Shown here: positions 9,796-17,741 of the stretch, in pieces
Layout of the letters: every line of letters starts with the position of its first letter
How positions within the stretch are numbered: the first letter of the stretch is position 1
NCBI RefSeq assembly: GCF_024347315.1
Contig: NZ_AP025461.1
Span: 1,178,001 to 1,242,000 of the forward strand
From: Vibrio atlanticus
Lineage (GTDB): Bacteria; Pseudomonadota; Gammaproteobacteria; Enterobacterales; Vibrionaceae
DNA: 64,000 bases
Direction: 5' to 3'
Program-made: the position numbers and the translations under genes
Notes under the pieces: generated by a model
The model's database searches: none
Told to the model about the DNA's origin: nothing
Seen by the model: the letters and a program-made list of their open reading frames with translations, nothing else

Positions 9796-9853
9796 CACAG
9801 GTGGGCAGTATATTTATTATTAAAGAATTCTCAAGCTTTACTTTCCACCTGTG
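9796..9853. promoter_or_regulatory. Inverted repeat between RND operon and TetR gene (candidate operator)
   Basis: CACAGGTGG at 9796-9804 and its exact complement CCACCTGTG at 9845-9853 lie 40 bases apart in the divergent promoter region, and each arm is followed by GCAGTAT. This is where a TetR-type repressor of the pump would act. The spacing is longer than a usual single TetR site, so two sites or DNA looping are possible. Confidence 0.45.
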
Positions 9854-9911
9854 CAGTATTTTTTATTTCAAGGAAAACAGTGTAGAATGTGGTAATCAGG
9901 TAAATGTAGAA

Positions 9912-10643
9912 ATGAAGATGACTGAAAAGAAACAAGGCAGAAGAAGCGCGAAAGACGCTGAAGAGACGAGATTTTTGATCATGGGTGTAGCTGCGGATAT
10001 GTTCTGTGAACATGGTTACGACAGCGTTTCTCTTCGTAACATCAGTGAGAAAGCAGGCGTATCTCATAGCCTTATTCGCCACCATTTTGGTAGCAAAGAG
10101 ACAATTTGGCATGCCATAAGTGATTGTTTACATGATTATTTTCAGTCATACATTGCTAAAATTGTAGAAGAGTTACCAAAAGGCGTCGCGCCAAACATTA
10201 CTATCTATTTATTCAGTATGCGCCTCTTTAGCAACATGATTCACTCACGCAAACCGATGCAACTTATCACCGACTCTGTTCGCCAAAAAGACAACTTGGT
10301 CGATTACTTTATCGACAATGTTGGTGATATCGAAAAACAAATTAATATGTTGGCAGATGAATATAATGATGCGAATCCAGATAATTTGATCAACATTTAT
10401 GAAATTAAATGGCAAATGATCATGTATGCGCACGGAGCGGTATGCCTTACTCCTTTCATGGAAAGCACATGGAATGAAGGCGACATGCAATCGACACCTG
10501 AAGAAGCATTGTTAAATCATTGGCAATTGTTCAACAAGCAAATGATCAGCACCTTCAATATCAGTGATGAATGGGTATTGAATACGAGTTCGATTGAAGA
10601 GCTTATTTATGAAGTCCCTTGTGTGTGGAAATGCGAACACTAG
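9912..10643 (+). CDS. TetR family regulator, divergent from the RND operon
   Basis: 243 residues from the ATG at 9912 (MKMTEKKQGRRS). A GTG frame start 37 codons upstream would include promoter DNA and is rejected. The N-terminal HTH is typical of TetR proteins: FCEHGYDSVSLRNISEKAGV followed by SHSLIRHHFGSKETIW. The C-terminal ligand domain (about 75-235) is not assignable. Its position suggests that it represses the efflux genes, and probably itself, until a pump substrate binds. A tandem heptamer repeat and a bidirectional terminator follow. Confidence 0.88.
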   Translation: MKMTEKKQGRRSAKDAEETRFLIMGVAADMFCEHGYDSVSLRNISEKAGVSHSLIRHHFGSKETIWHAISDCLHDYFQSYIAKIVEELPKGVAPNITIYLFSMRLFSNMIHSRKPMQLITDSVRQKDNLVDYFIDNVGDIEKQINMLADEYNDANPDNLINIYEIKWQMIMYAHGAVCLTPFMESTWNEGDMQSTPEEALLNHWQLFNKQMISTFNISDEWVLNTSSIEELIYEVPCVWKCEH

Positions 10644-10679
10644 CAAAAAAAACTCTAAAATCGCGGCTTCAAGTTTCAC

Positions 10680-10728
10680 GCTTAGTGCTTAATGCTTAAT
10701 GCTTAATGCTTAATGCTTAGTGCTTAAA
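10680..10728. repeat. Heptamer tandem repeat (GCTTAAT type), 7 units
   Basis: Seven in-phase 7-bp units: GCTTAGT, four GCTTAAT, GCTTAGT, GCTTAAA. It is intergenic, 36 bases after the TetR stop. The same heptamer recurs near 16.41 kb. Confidence 0.9.
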
Positions 10729-10736
10729 ACGAAAAC

Positions 10737-10779
10737 GAAAATGCCCCGCTACAGAATATATCAGTAGCGGGGCATTTTT
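10737..10779. terminator. Bidirectional terminator between TetR gene and helicase gene
   Basis: A perfect 12-bp stem ATGCCCCGCTAC/GTAGCGGGGCAT with an 11-base loop has T on the plus side and A-rich sequence upstream. It serves two convergent genes. Confidence 0.8.
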
Positions 10780-10829
10780 ATGTCTGAGTGAGTCTGTTTA
10801 TGTTTTAAACGATTCAACCAGTAGCAGGT

Positions 10830-12101
10830 TTAGCGACGCGCTTTACCGCGATTTTGGTGAATCTTAAGTTTCGCTTTCATCTTACGTTTTTCTGATGAAC
10901 GACTTTTACTGCGACCACCTCGATCGGGGGCTAGATCTTTTTCTAGGCTTGGTTCAAAACCCTCTAGCCACTCTTGAGGCAAGCGAGTATCAAGTAAGCG
11001 TTCAATGTCACCCAGAAGATAAGCTTCATCCTGGCTCATCAAAGAGATCGCTAAACCACTGTTGCCAGCACGGCCAGTACGACCAATACGGTGAACGTAG
11101 TCTTCCGCTTTAAATGGCATATCGTAATTCACAACTTGTTCTAGCTGCTGGATATCAATACCTCGAGCTGCCACGTCGGTTGCAATTAACGCGCGTACTT
11201 TGCCTGATTTGAAATCATCCAGTGCTTTTTGGCGCGCACCTTGGCTCTTATCACCATTGATTGATGCCGCTTTAATGCCATCTAGCTTAAGCTCTTTAAC
11301 TAGAGCATCGGTACCCTGCTTAGTCTTAGTGAACACCAACACTTGTTGCCAGTTCTTTGAGCCAATCAAATAAGCCAATAATTCACTCTTGCGCGATCTA
11401 TCAACGGGATAAACCATCTGGGTAACGGTGTCAGCGGTACTGTTTTTAGGCGTCACTTGAATTTCGCTTGGCGACTGCATCATCCGATGTGCCAGAGCTT
11501 TAATTTTGTTATCAAACGTCGCAGAGAAGAACAGAGTCTGTCGCACCTCATTCATACGAGAAAGAATGCGTTTGATATCAGGCATGAAACCCATGTCTAG
11601 CATGCGGTCTGCTTCATCCAGTACCAACACTTCAGTGTGGCTCAACATGATGTTCTTAGTGAACATATGGTCGATAAGACGGCCAGGAGTCGCGACAAGA
11701 ATATCAGCTCCCCCGCGTAGGTTTTCAGTTTGAACCTTCATACTAACGCCGCCGTAAGCCACCACGACTTTGATGTCGGTGCCCTTTGCGTAGCTGGTTA
11801 CGTTATCGAAAACCTGTTGCGCTAGTTCACGTGTTGGTACCAACACAAGCGCACGAACTAGCTTCGGGTTTGGAATAACGTTATCTTTTGTCTCGATTAA
11901 TCTTTGGATAATTGGCAAACCAAATGCGGCCGTTTTACCTGTACCCGTTTGAGCACCAGCCAATACATCTTTGCCTTCTAATACCAATGGAATCGCTTGC
12001 TCTTGAACACTGGTAGGAGCCGTAAAGTTAAGCTCTGACAACGTAGCAAGAAGATGCTCAGATAATCCAAGTTGGTTAAAAGATTTTGTAGATTCAGACA
12101 T
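10830..12101 (-). CDS. rhlE: DEAD-box ATP-dependent RNA helicase, RhlE-like
   Basis: 423 residues with all helicase motifs: Q motif region FTAPTSVQEQAIP, Walker A AQTGTGKT, PTRELAQ, GG, TPGRL, DEAD, SAT, then in the second RecA domain ARGIDI and HRIGRTGRAG. The short basic C-tail (RGGRSKSRSSEKRKMK...) suggests RNA binding and fits the RhlE/SrmB size class rather than DeaD. These proteins remodel RNA during ribosome maturation and decay. It is monocistronic; the start at 12101 is the Met before SESTKSF. The RhlE label is by overall similarity and could be another small DEAD-box paralogue. Confidence 0.88.
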   Translation of the reverse strand: MSESTKSFNQLGLSEHLLATLSELNFTAPTSVQEQAIPLVLEGKDVLAGAQTGTGKTAAFGLPIIQRLIETKDNVIPNPKLVRALVLVPTRELAQQVFDNVTSYAKGTDIKVVVAYGGVSMKVQTENLRGGADILVATPGRLIDHMFTKNIMLSHTEVLVLDEADRMLDMGFMPDIKRILSRMNEVRQTLFFSATFDNKIKALAHRMMQSPSEIQVTPKNSTADTVTQMVYPVDRSRKSELLAYLIGSKNWQQVLVFTKTKQGTDALVKELKLDGIKAASINGDKSQGARQKALDDFKSGKVRALIATDVAARGIDIQQLEQVVNYDMPFKAEDYVHRIGRTGRAGNSGLAISLMSQDEAYLLGDIERLLDTRLPQEWLEGFEPSLEKDLAPDRGGRSKSRSSEKRKMKAKLKIHQNRGKARR

Positions 12102-12158
12102 AGTATGATGCTCAAAGATTAAATAGGCGCGGATTGTAGCAAACCTGCATTACGCTGT

Positions 12159-12770
12159 TTACCTTTCCTTTTGATTTTTCTTCATTTGAAGCGAATTAAA
12201 CTGCTTCGCTTCTTCTAAAACACTAGGATAAAGCTCATTAAAGTGACACTGCAACGTGTTGTAGTGCTGTTCTAGGTCGTGATAGCAAGACTTAAGCATC
12301 CCAAGCTTTGGCCGTCTCAAAGCCATGCGTTGCAATACCACCTCAATGGAAGACATGTCTTGATAACTTAGCAACCAACGTTGTTCTGCCATTTTCTGGT
12401 GAACAGTAATGAAGTGCTCAGGCCAATGAGGCTCTTGGTGTTCAAAGATCTGTTGATGGCTGTCTACGCAAAAGCGCTCAAGTGATTGCGTTGAGAACTG
12501 AGCCCAATGATTGGCTAAGCAGTGATCCCAAAATACATCGAGTGCGATAGGTGCAAAGCGTCGTGTTTGGTGTGAGAAAAGCGATTTTGCAGAACGAGAC
12601 ACATCATGAAGATCAGTATAGCTATCAACGAATCGATGAAGTCTTATTCCGTCTGAAAGTGAGTTTGAATAGTACTTACTAGGGTCGCCTTTAACGAAGT
12701 CACCTAACAGATTACCCGCTAAGTTACTTTTACAATGCTTGGCGATGTGGAGGTGTGCGAGAAAGTTCAT
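12159..12770 (-). CDS. acpH: Acyl carrier protein phosphodiesterase
   Basis: 203 residues starting MNFLAHLHIA, the AcpH signature, with GNLLGDFVKG, LHRFVDSYTD and VFWDHCLANHW further in. These supply the His/Asp residues expected of this HD-like hydrolase. AcpH removes the 4'-phosphopantetheine from holo-ACP in the cytosol. The length matches E. coli AcpH (about 193). It is transcribed with or just before the helicase gene (57-base gap). Confidence 0.93.
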   Translation of the reverse strand: MNFLAHLHIAKHCKSNLAGNLLGDFVKGDPSKYYSNSLSDGIRLHRFVDSYTDLHDVSRSAKSLFSHQTRRFAPIALDVFWDHCLANHWAQFSTQSLERFCVDSHQQIFEHQEPHWPEHFITVHQKMAEQRWLLSYQDMSSIEVVLQRMALRRPKLGMLKSCYHDLEQHYNTLQCHFNELYPSVLEEAKQFNSLQMKKNQKER

Positions 12771-12976
12771 TGAACCTCATTAAAGTATCGAGAACTAAGT
12801 AACATGGTAAACGTACTCGTTTATCTTCGCGAACTTTAATGAGGATAGTTTTGTTATGACGTGTGAGCGAATGAGGTTTGCTCAGTTTAAGAATTGTTTA
12901 ATTTGAGAACGTTGAACTACAGAAACCTTTGGTTCCGTAACACTTAGTTTAAAACCTAATTAAAGATCTTAAAAAC

Positions 12977-13105
12977 TTAGTTCGAAGACTTGAAAAGCTC
13001 TTCTGCTAATTGTTTAACCGTCTGTTCATAGTCAGATAAATCGATACCAATTTCCATAGCATCTAACAACTCTAGACTTTCGTCATTATAAGATTGGTCA
13101 CTCAT
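12977..13105 (-). CDS. Possible 42-residue small protein
   Basis: A short frame starts ATGAGTGACC with a strong AGAGGGGG ribosome site seven bases upstream and ends in TAA. It encodes an acidic helical peptide (MSDQSYNDESLELLDAMEIG, then IDLSDYEQTVKQLAEELFK). The ribosome site and the lack of rare codons argue for a real small gene in an otherwise empty 780-base gap. I do not recognise a family. The remainder of 12771-13552 holds only AT-rich promoter DNA for the permease gene, with a weak TyrR-like stretch near 13395-13412. Confidence 0.5.
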   Translation of the reverse strand: MSDQSYNDESLELLDAMEIGIDLSDYEQTVKQLAEELFKSSN

Positions 13106-13552
13106 AGTGCCCCCTCTATTCCTTGGTGTGGACATGTTGTCCGATTAACTAGTGCACCATCTTGGACTTATATTATGTCACTTTGATGAACGCACTCTAC
13201 TCTACCCATTCCATATTTATAGCTTGAAGCTACTCGCGATCATTAGCGCTTGTTTACGCTAAAGGGGCATACGCGAACGACATATGTACTGCCACCTTAC
13301 ACCAATTACAACAAATTACCCTATAAGTTTTGAAGCAAATCACACTCAAACGTTTGCTTAAGCATTTTTAGTTCCTTACGCACCAATCGCCGTACATATT
13401 TATATACAGTGGATATTTTTAATTACATTAAACATTGCATTTGGAATTAAACTCAATCAGAATACTTAAAAATCGAGATATTCTTTGGGTTTATGCGCTT
13501 AAGCTAGAAGAATCACAATGAAAATACACCCTAACGTAAAGAATTATATACA

Positions 13553-14776
13553 ATGAATAAATCAAAGGTTTTCGGTAGTACTTTGATCATTGCAGGCACC
13601 ACTATTGGTGCTGGCATGCTCGCTCTTCCACTTGCTTCTGCAGGTATTGGCTTTTCAACCTCACTTTTTCTAATGCTTGGCTTATGGGCTCTAATGGCCT
13701 TTACTGCTTTGTTAATGGTAGAACTACATCAATTCGCTGATTCTGACGCAACCCTACACACGCTAGCTGACAAAATTTTAGGGACAAAAGGTAAGTGGAT
13801 CGCTAGCTTTGCAGTTATGTTCCTTTTCTACGCTCTGTGTGCAGCTTATATTGCAGGCGGTGGTGCGCAGTTTAATCAACGTATCTCGGATATTTCAGGC
13901 ATTGAGCTTAATGGCCAAATCACAACCCTTCTATTCACACTGTTAGTTGCTGGCGTTGTGACGATTGGTACGCACAGTGTTGATAAAGTTAACCGCGTTT
14001 TATTCGGACTTAAACTGATTGCGATGGTACTGGTACTCAGTTTCCTTGCACCAAACATCACCTCTCAATACCTAATGAGCATGCCTTTGCATCAAGGCCT
14101 GATTGTTGCTGCGATACCGGTTGTGTTTACCTCTTTTGGTTTCCACGGCAGCATCCCTTCAATTGTTCGATACCTGGATGGTGACGTTCGCTCTTTACGT
14201 AAGGTCATGATTATTGGCTCTGCACTGCCTTTGGTCATCTATGTTTTCTGGCAGAGTGTTACGTTGGGTGTGGTTAGCCAAGAGCAATTATTGTCTGATA
14301 CTAGCTTGGGTGCGCTTCTAGTCTCACTATCGCAAACTGTTCATCAATCAAACTTAAGCTTGATCGTGGGTGTATTTGCTGACCTTGCACTTCTTACTTC
14401 TTTTATTGGCGTGAGCTTGGGGTTATTTGAATTCATGGGGGACTCTCTAAGCAAGAAACTAGGCAATGCCAAACGCGTTAAGACGGCCGCTATCACTTTT
14501 TTACCACCATTAGGTTTTGCCTTGTTCTACCCACAAGGTTTTATCATGGCTTTGGGTTACGCTGCCATTGCACTTTCAGTGCTCGCAATTCTGCTGCCGA
14601 CAGTAATGGTATACAAAGTTCGTTACACAGATTTAATAGTAAAACCTCACGCTACAGAATCAACTTACCAAGTGTTAGGTGGAAGCAAAGCGCTGTTTTT
14701 AGCGGGTAGCGTTGGCGTGTTTATCATTGCAATTCAAATCCTTATTTCAGTAGGGTTATTACCATCATTAGGCTAA
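13553..14776 (+). CDS. tyrP: Aromatic amino acid permease (TyrP/Mtr family)
   Basis: 407 residues and about 11 transmembrane helices. The N-terminus GSTLIIAGTTIGAGMLALPL is the substrate-binding first helix of HAAAP proton symporters, and FTSFGFHGSIPSIVRYL is the conserved loop of the family. E. coli TyrP has 403 residues and imports tyrosine; Mtr and TnaB take tryptophan. The choice between Tyr and Trp cannot be made from sequence alone. It ends 117 bases before a perfect hairpin that abuts the chemoreceptor start codon. Confidence 0.85.
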   Translation: MNKSKVFGSTLIIAGTTIGAGMLALPLASAGIGFSTSLFLMLGLWALMAFTALLMVELHQFADSDATLHTLADKILGTKGKWIASFAVMFLFYALCAAYIAGGGAQFNQRISDISGIELNGQITTLLFTLLVAGVVTIGTHSVDKVNRVLFGLKLIAMVLVLSFLAPNITSQYLMSMPLHQGLIVAAIPVVFTSFGFHGSIPSIVRYLDGDVRSLRKVMIIGSALPLVIYVFWQSVTLGVVSQEQLLSDTSLGALLVSLSQTVHQSNLSLIVGVFADLALLTSFIGVSLGLFEFMGDSLSKKLGNAKRVKTAAITFLPPLGFALFYPQGFIMALGYAAIALSVLAILLPTVMVYKVRYTDLIVKPHATESTYQVLGGSKALFLAGSVGVFIIAIQILISVGLLPSLG

Positions 14777-14893
14777 TAAACCCATCGAGAGCAAAAATAC
14801 TTGATTGATGTCTCATGAACGATATATTGCTATCATTAATTTTCATAATTAGTCGATCGAAATCACATTTTTATTGAGGTCGGTTATTTAGAG

Positions 14894-14924
14894 TCCACGG
14901 TAAAGGATTTACCGTGGAGTTTTT
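14894..14924 (+). terminator. Perfect hairpin plus T-run that ends at the next start codon
   Basis: An 11-bp stem TCCACGGTAAA/TTTACCGTGGA with a GGA loop is followed by GTTTTT and then directly by the chemoreceptor ATG at 14925. It has the form of the permease terminator. Its 3' arm also carries the GGAG that would be the chemoreceptor's ribosome site, so the hairpin can hide that site in transcripts reading through. Confidence 0.7.
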
Positions 14925-16349
14925 ATGAAAGAAGTACAATTTAGAACGATAGACAAACTGTTTATTAAAATGTCTATTAACGACAAGTTTTGGGTCATTT
15001 TCTTGATCTTTTTTGCCGCTGTGGCAAGCCTCGCTGGCCTCAACTACGTCAACAATATGGAACAAATTGACGCGAGTGCAAAACAGCAGGTTGAATATCA
15101 GTTGCAAGGCATTTTATCAGCGTCAGATTCCCCAGCTTCGGTTCGTTCTATTAGCCAACAAACACGCCTTCAAGAAACCACTATTTCAAACACGGGTTCG
15201 GTGACTGCTACGGCACTGGCACAAGATGGCAACTACTACTCTCTTACCGTTTCAACTACTGATACACAGAACCAAAAGCAGCAAGCTCTGTACACATTAT
15301 TACTCAGTCTTTTATGGTGTTTGCCTTTTGGTCTTTTCTGTTACTGGGTTGCAACCTTCCTAGGTGGCGCACTTTGGGTTCTTTACTCAACCACTCAAAA
15401 GATTGGTGATGGTGATTTAACATCTCGCCTTGGCTTCCATCCGGGCCGAGATGAGTTTGGTACGATTGGTTGCGCCCTTGACCGTTCAATGGATACGCTA
15501 AGTGAACTAGTCAATAACGTAAACCAAAACGCAGCGACACTGAGTGAAACGTCAGCTTCTTTCGAAAAAGAGATGAAGCGCAGTGAAACACAGATTATGA
15601 GCCAGAATTCATCTCTAGACTCTGTTGCAACGGCAATGGATCAAATGACGGCATCAGCCAATGAAGTATCTAATATCTCTGCGCGCTCTACAGAGCAAGC
15701 AGAGCAAGATGCTCAACAAATCAATGATAGCCATGCTATGGTTCAGCAAGCAATCTCAGAGATAACCACCCTTTCTTCTTTGATTGAGCAAACCTCGTCT
15801 TCTGTTACGAGCTTGAATGTAAATACAAGCCAAATCAACGAAGTCATCACCACGATCAACGCAATTTCAGAGCAAACCAACTTACTTGCGCTAAATGCCG
15901 CGATTGAAGCAGCTCGTGCGGGTGAGCAAGGTCGTGGTTTCGCCGTTGTTGCTGATGAAGTGAGAACGCTTGCTAGCAGAACTCAATCCGCTACAGTTGA
16001 GATCCAAACGATGATTGAACGCTTACAGCAAGAGAGTCAAAATATTGCTAAGATCACGGTGCAAACGGTTGATCAAGCGCAAACCAGTAGCCAACTCATT
16101 TCACATATCGGTGATGACGTAAACTCGATTGCAGATTCCGCACAAGCGCTAATTGACATGAGTCTACAAATAGCAACGTCAGCTGATGAACAAAGCAACG
16201 TAGCGAATACCATCGCTGCTGAGCTTAATGATATACGAGGCCAATCAGACGTAATCAAAGATGTCGCTCAAAACTCTTCAAAGGGCGTATCTAAGCTGAC
16301 TGAAGCATCGGTTTCTCTGTCTCAAACTTTGGCAAGATACCGCACTTAG
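14925..16349 (+). CDS. Methyl-accepting chemotaxis protein
   Basis: 474 residues. A first helix (about 22-43) and a second (about 125-148) flank a small periplasmic part of about 75 residues. A HAMP segment follows ([15 protein letters not shown]...RDEFGTIG), then a long cytoplasmic coiled coil with the signalling tip ([20 protein letters not shown], then [17 protein letters not shown]). The ligand is not predictable. There is no C-terminal CheR pentapeptide. The start at 14925 uses GGAG placed inside a hairpin; Met16 is an alternative. The stop codon TAG lies in the first unit of a heptamer repeat. Confidence 0.92.
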   Translation: MKEVQFRTIDKLFIKMSINDKFWVIFLIFFAAVASLAGLNYVNNMEQIDASAKQQVEYQLQGILSASDSPASVRSISQQTRLQETTISNTGSVTATALAQDGNYYSLTVSTTDTQNQKQQALYTLLLSLLWCLPFGLFCYWVATFLGGALWVLYSTTQKIGDGDLTSRLGFHPGRDEFGTIGCALDRSMDTLSELVNNVNQNAATLSETSASFEKEMKRSETQIMSQNSSLDSVATAMDQMTASANEVSNISARSTEQAEQDAQQINDSHAMVQQAISEITTLSSLIEQTSSSVTSLNVNTSQINEVITTINAISEQTNLLALNAAIEAARAGEQGRGFAVVADEVRTLASRTQSATVEIQTMIERLQQESQNIAKITVQTVDQAQTSSQLISHIGDDVNSIADSAQALIDMSLQIATSADEQSNVANTIAAELNDIRGQSDVIKDVAQNSSKGVSKLTEASVSLSQTLARYRT

Positions 16350-16433
16350 CACTTGGCACTTGGCACTTGGCAAATAACTATCAACTATCAACTATCAACT
16401 ATTTGCACTTAATGCTTAATGCTTAATGCTCAG
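16343..16433. repeat. Thirteen in-phase heptamers of three families
   Basis: Units run CACTTAG, CACTTGG x3, CAAATAA, CTATCAA x3, CTATTTG, CACTTAA, TGCTTAA x2, TGCTCAG. The first unit contains the chemoreceptor stop codon. The last part matches the repeat at 10.68 kb. Confidence 0.9.
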
Positions 16434-16452
16434 AATTAAGAACAAACCTAAG

Positions 16453-16478
16453 AAGGACTCATATAGAGTCCTTTTTTA
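16453..16478 (+). terminator. Terminator of the chemoreceptor gene
   Basis: Stem AAGGACTC/GAGTCCTT with loop ATATA, followed by TTTTTT including the arm. Confidence 0.85.
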
Positions 16479-16647
16479 TTGGTGCTGATTAATAACTATG
16501 GTAAAACCATACTCCTCAGTTATTAACATGAAGTAAGTCGCAAAGGAGGGATTAAGAGGAGCCAAAACTGTCTAATAATCGAGCTTAGGGGTAATCTATT
16601 TGAACGGGTCTTATTTTCGCTTACCCTTTTGCTGCAGGTGACACATA

Positions 16648-16863
16648 ATGAATAAAACAGATGCACCATACACCGACGACATCACATGCCCTTTATGCCA
16701 ACATGACGAATATCTACTTTCAGAAAGTGGAGAGAAGTTCACTTGTGCTGCATGTGGTTTCCACACAACACAATTAAGCAAAGTAGTCAGCCTTCAATTA
16801 GGCTTTACCCCACCAAAGCTCCAGAGTGCGGTATACCACCACTTGAGCAGCGCTTGCCATTAA
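16648..16863 (+). CDS. Small zinc-ribbon protein
   Basis: 71 residues with two Cys pairs, CPLC (about residues 14-17) and CAAC (33-36), spaced as in a zinc ribbon, and an ordinary ATG with a CAGGTG ribosome site. The last 59 bases overlap, tail to tail, the end of the HAD phosphatase gene on the other strand. The function is unknown; such proteins often bind RNA polymerase, the ribosome or DNA. Codon use and the paired Cys motifs favour a real gene. Confidence 0.55.
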   Translation: MNKTDAPYTDDITCPLCQHDEYLLSESGEKFTCAACGFHTTQLSKVVSLQLGFTPPKLQSAVYHHLSSACH

Positions 16864-17533
16864 TCCAAATCGATATTTCTTCCAAACTGTAAATATCCTG
16901 AGCCGCTAGCTCTGCTATGTCGGCTTCGGTATTATCACTCAATGAACCTTCAAACGTTGGTCGCAATCTAAAAGATTGAATACCCGCACGAACCCCTGCT
17001 TCAATGCCTTTCACCGTGTCATCAACATAAATACATTCGTTTGGTAAAAAGCCCATATTCATTGCGGTATACATGATCAGGTCGGGCTCCGGTTTCCAGC
17101 TATTGGCATCAAAAGCTGAAAATACTTTGCCTTTGAAGTCGTCGAGCATTCCTGTCATTGCCAATGAGGATTCAACTCGATATTTAGGCGCATTGGAAGC
17201 GATACAAAACTCAATGTCTTGTTGCTTGAGGAATTCAATAAGCTCAATAGCACCATCCATCGGCTTTAAATGGCGTTGGAACAAGGCTTCTAATTCAGTG
17301 CGATAAAGCGGCTCGAGTGTATCGATGGAGATAGATAGCCCTAAACGTGCTTGCGTATCCATTAAGATGTCAGCTAGCTTCCCACCTTGAAAGTGCACAT
17401 AGCAGTCATTAACGCTTAACTTAGCCCCAAAGCCAGAAAACACATTCACTAAGGCTTGGCAACACAGCTTCTCGCTATCGATGAGTGTTCCATCACAATC
17501 GAAAATTACACATTTAGTTTGTTCTAACCGCAT
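16805..17533 (-). CDS. HAD superfamily phosphatase, YieH-like
   Basis: 242 residues from the ATG at 17533, which has a GAGAGAG ribosome site; an upstream in-frame Met lacks one. Motif I is FDCDGTLIDSE (nucleophile and acid Asp), motif II IASNAPK, motif III W-K-PEPD and motif IV YVDDTVKG. The cap domain is of the beta-phosphoglucomutase type. The order and spacing resemble E. coli YieH, a 6-phosphogluconate phosphatase of 221 residues, but the substrate is uncertain. The C-terminus is about 20 residues longer than YieH and lies over the zinc-ribbon gene on the other strand. Confidence 0.8.
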   Translation of the reverse strand: MRLEQTKCVIFDCDGTLIDSEKLCCQALVNVFSGFGAKLSVNDCYVHFQGGKLADILMDTQARLGLSISIDTLEPLYRTELEALFQRHLKPMDGAIELIEFLKQQDIEFCIASNAPKYRVESSLAMTGMLDDFKGKVFSAFDANSWKPEPDLIMYTAMNMGFLPNECIYVDDTVKGIEAGVRAGIQSFRLRPTFEGSLSDNTEADIAELAAQDIYSLEEISIWINGKRCSSGGIPHSGALVG

Positions 17534-17741
17534 AGCTCTCTCACTCGCATTGAATTCAAGTTTTATCCTATAGTGTTCTTTCAATACGCGTGATGATTAA
17601 GGTAACACTTTACCTATCGCCCCTTATTTCTCTACGCGAAATATGCAGTGGATCACTTTATGCTTAACCATAAGCAACAGCACTCACTAAATTAATATAC
17701 TTTGAGCGTCACCAATCACGACTTTATTTGCCAATAAACCG

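Noticed and set aside
9801..9911. GTG start extending the TetR protein by 37 residues
   Set aside because: It would place coding sequence over the divergent promoter and inverted repeat; the family HTH begins normally from the ATG at 9912.
13395..13412. TyrR box upstream of the aromatic permease
   Set aside because: GTACATATTTATATACAG only loosely fits TGTAAA-N6-TTTACA; too weak to list as a site.
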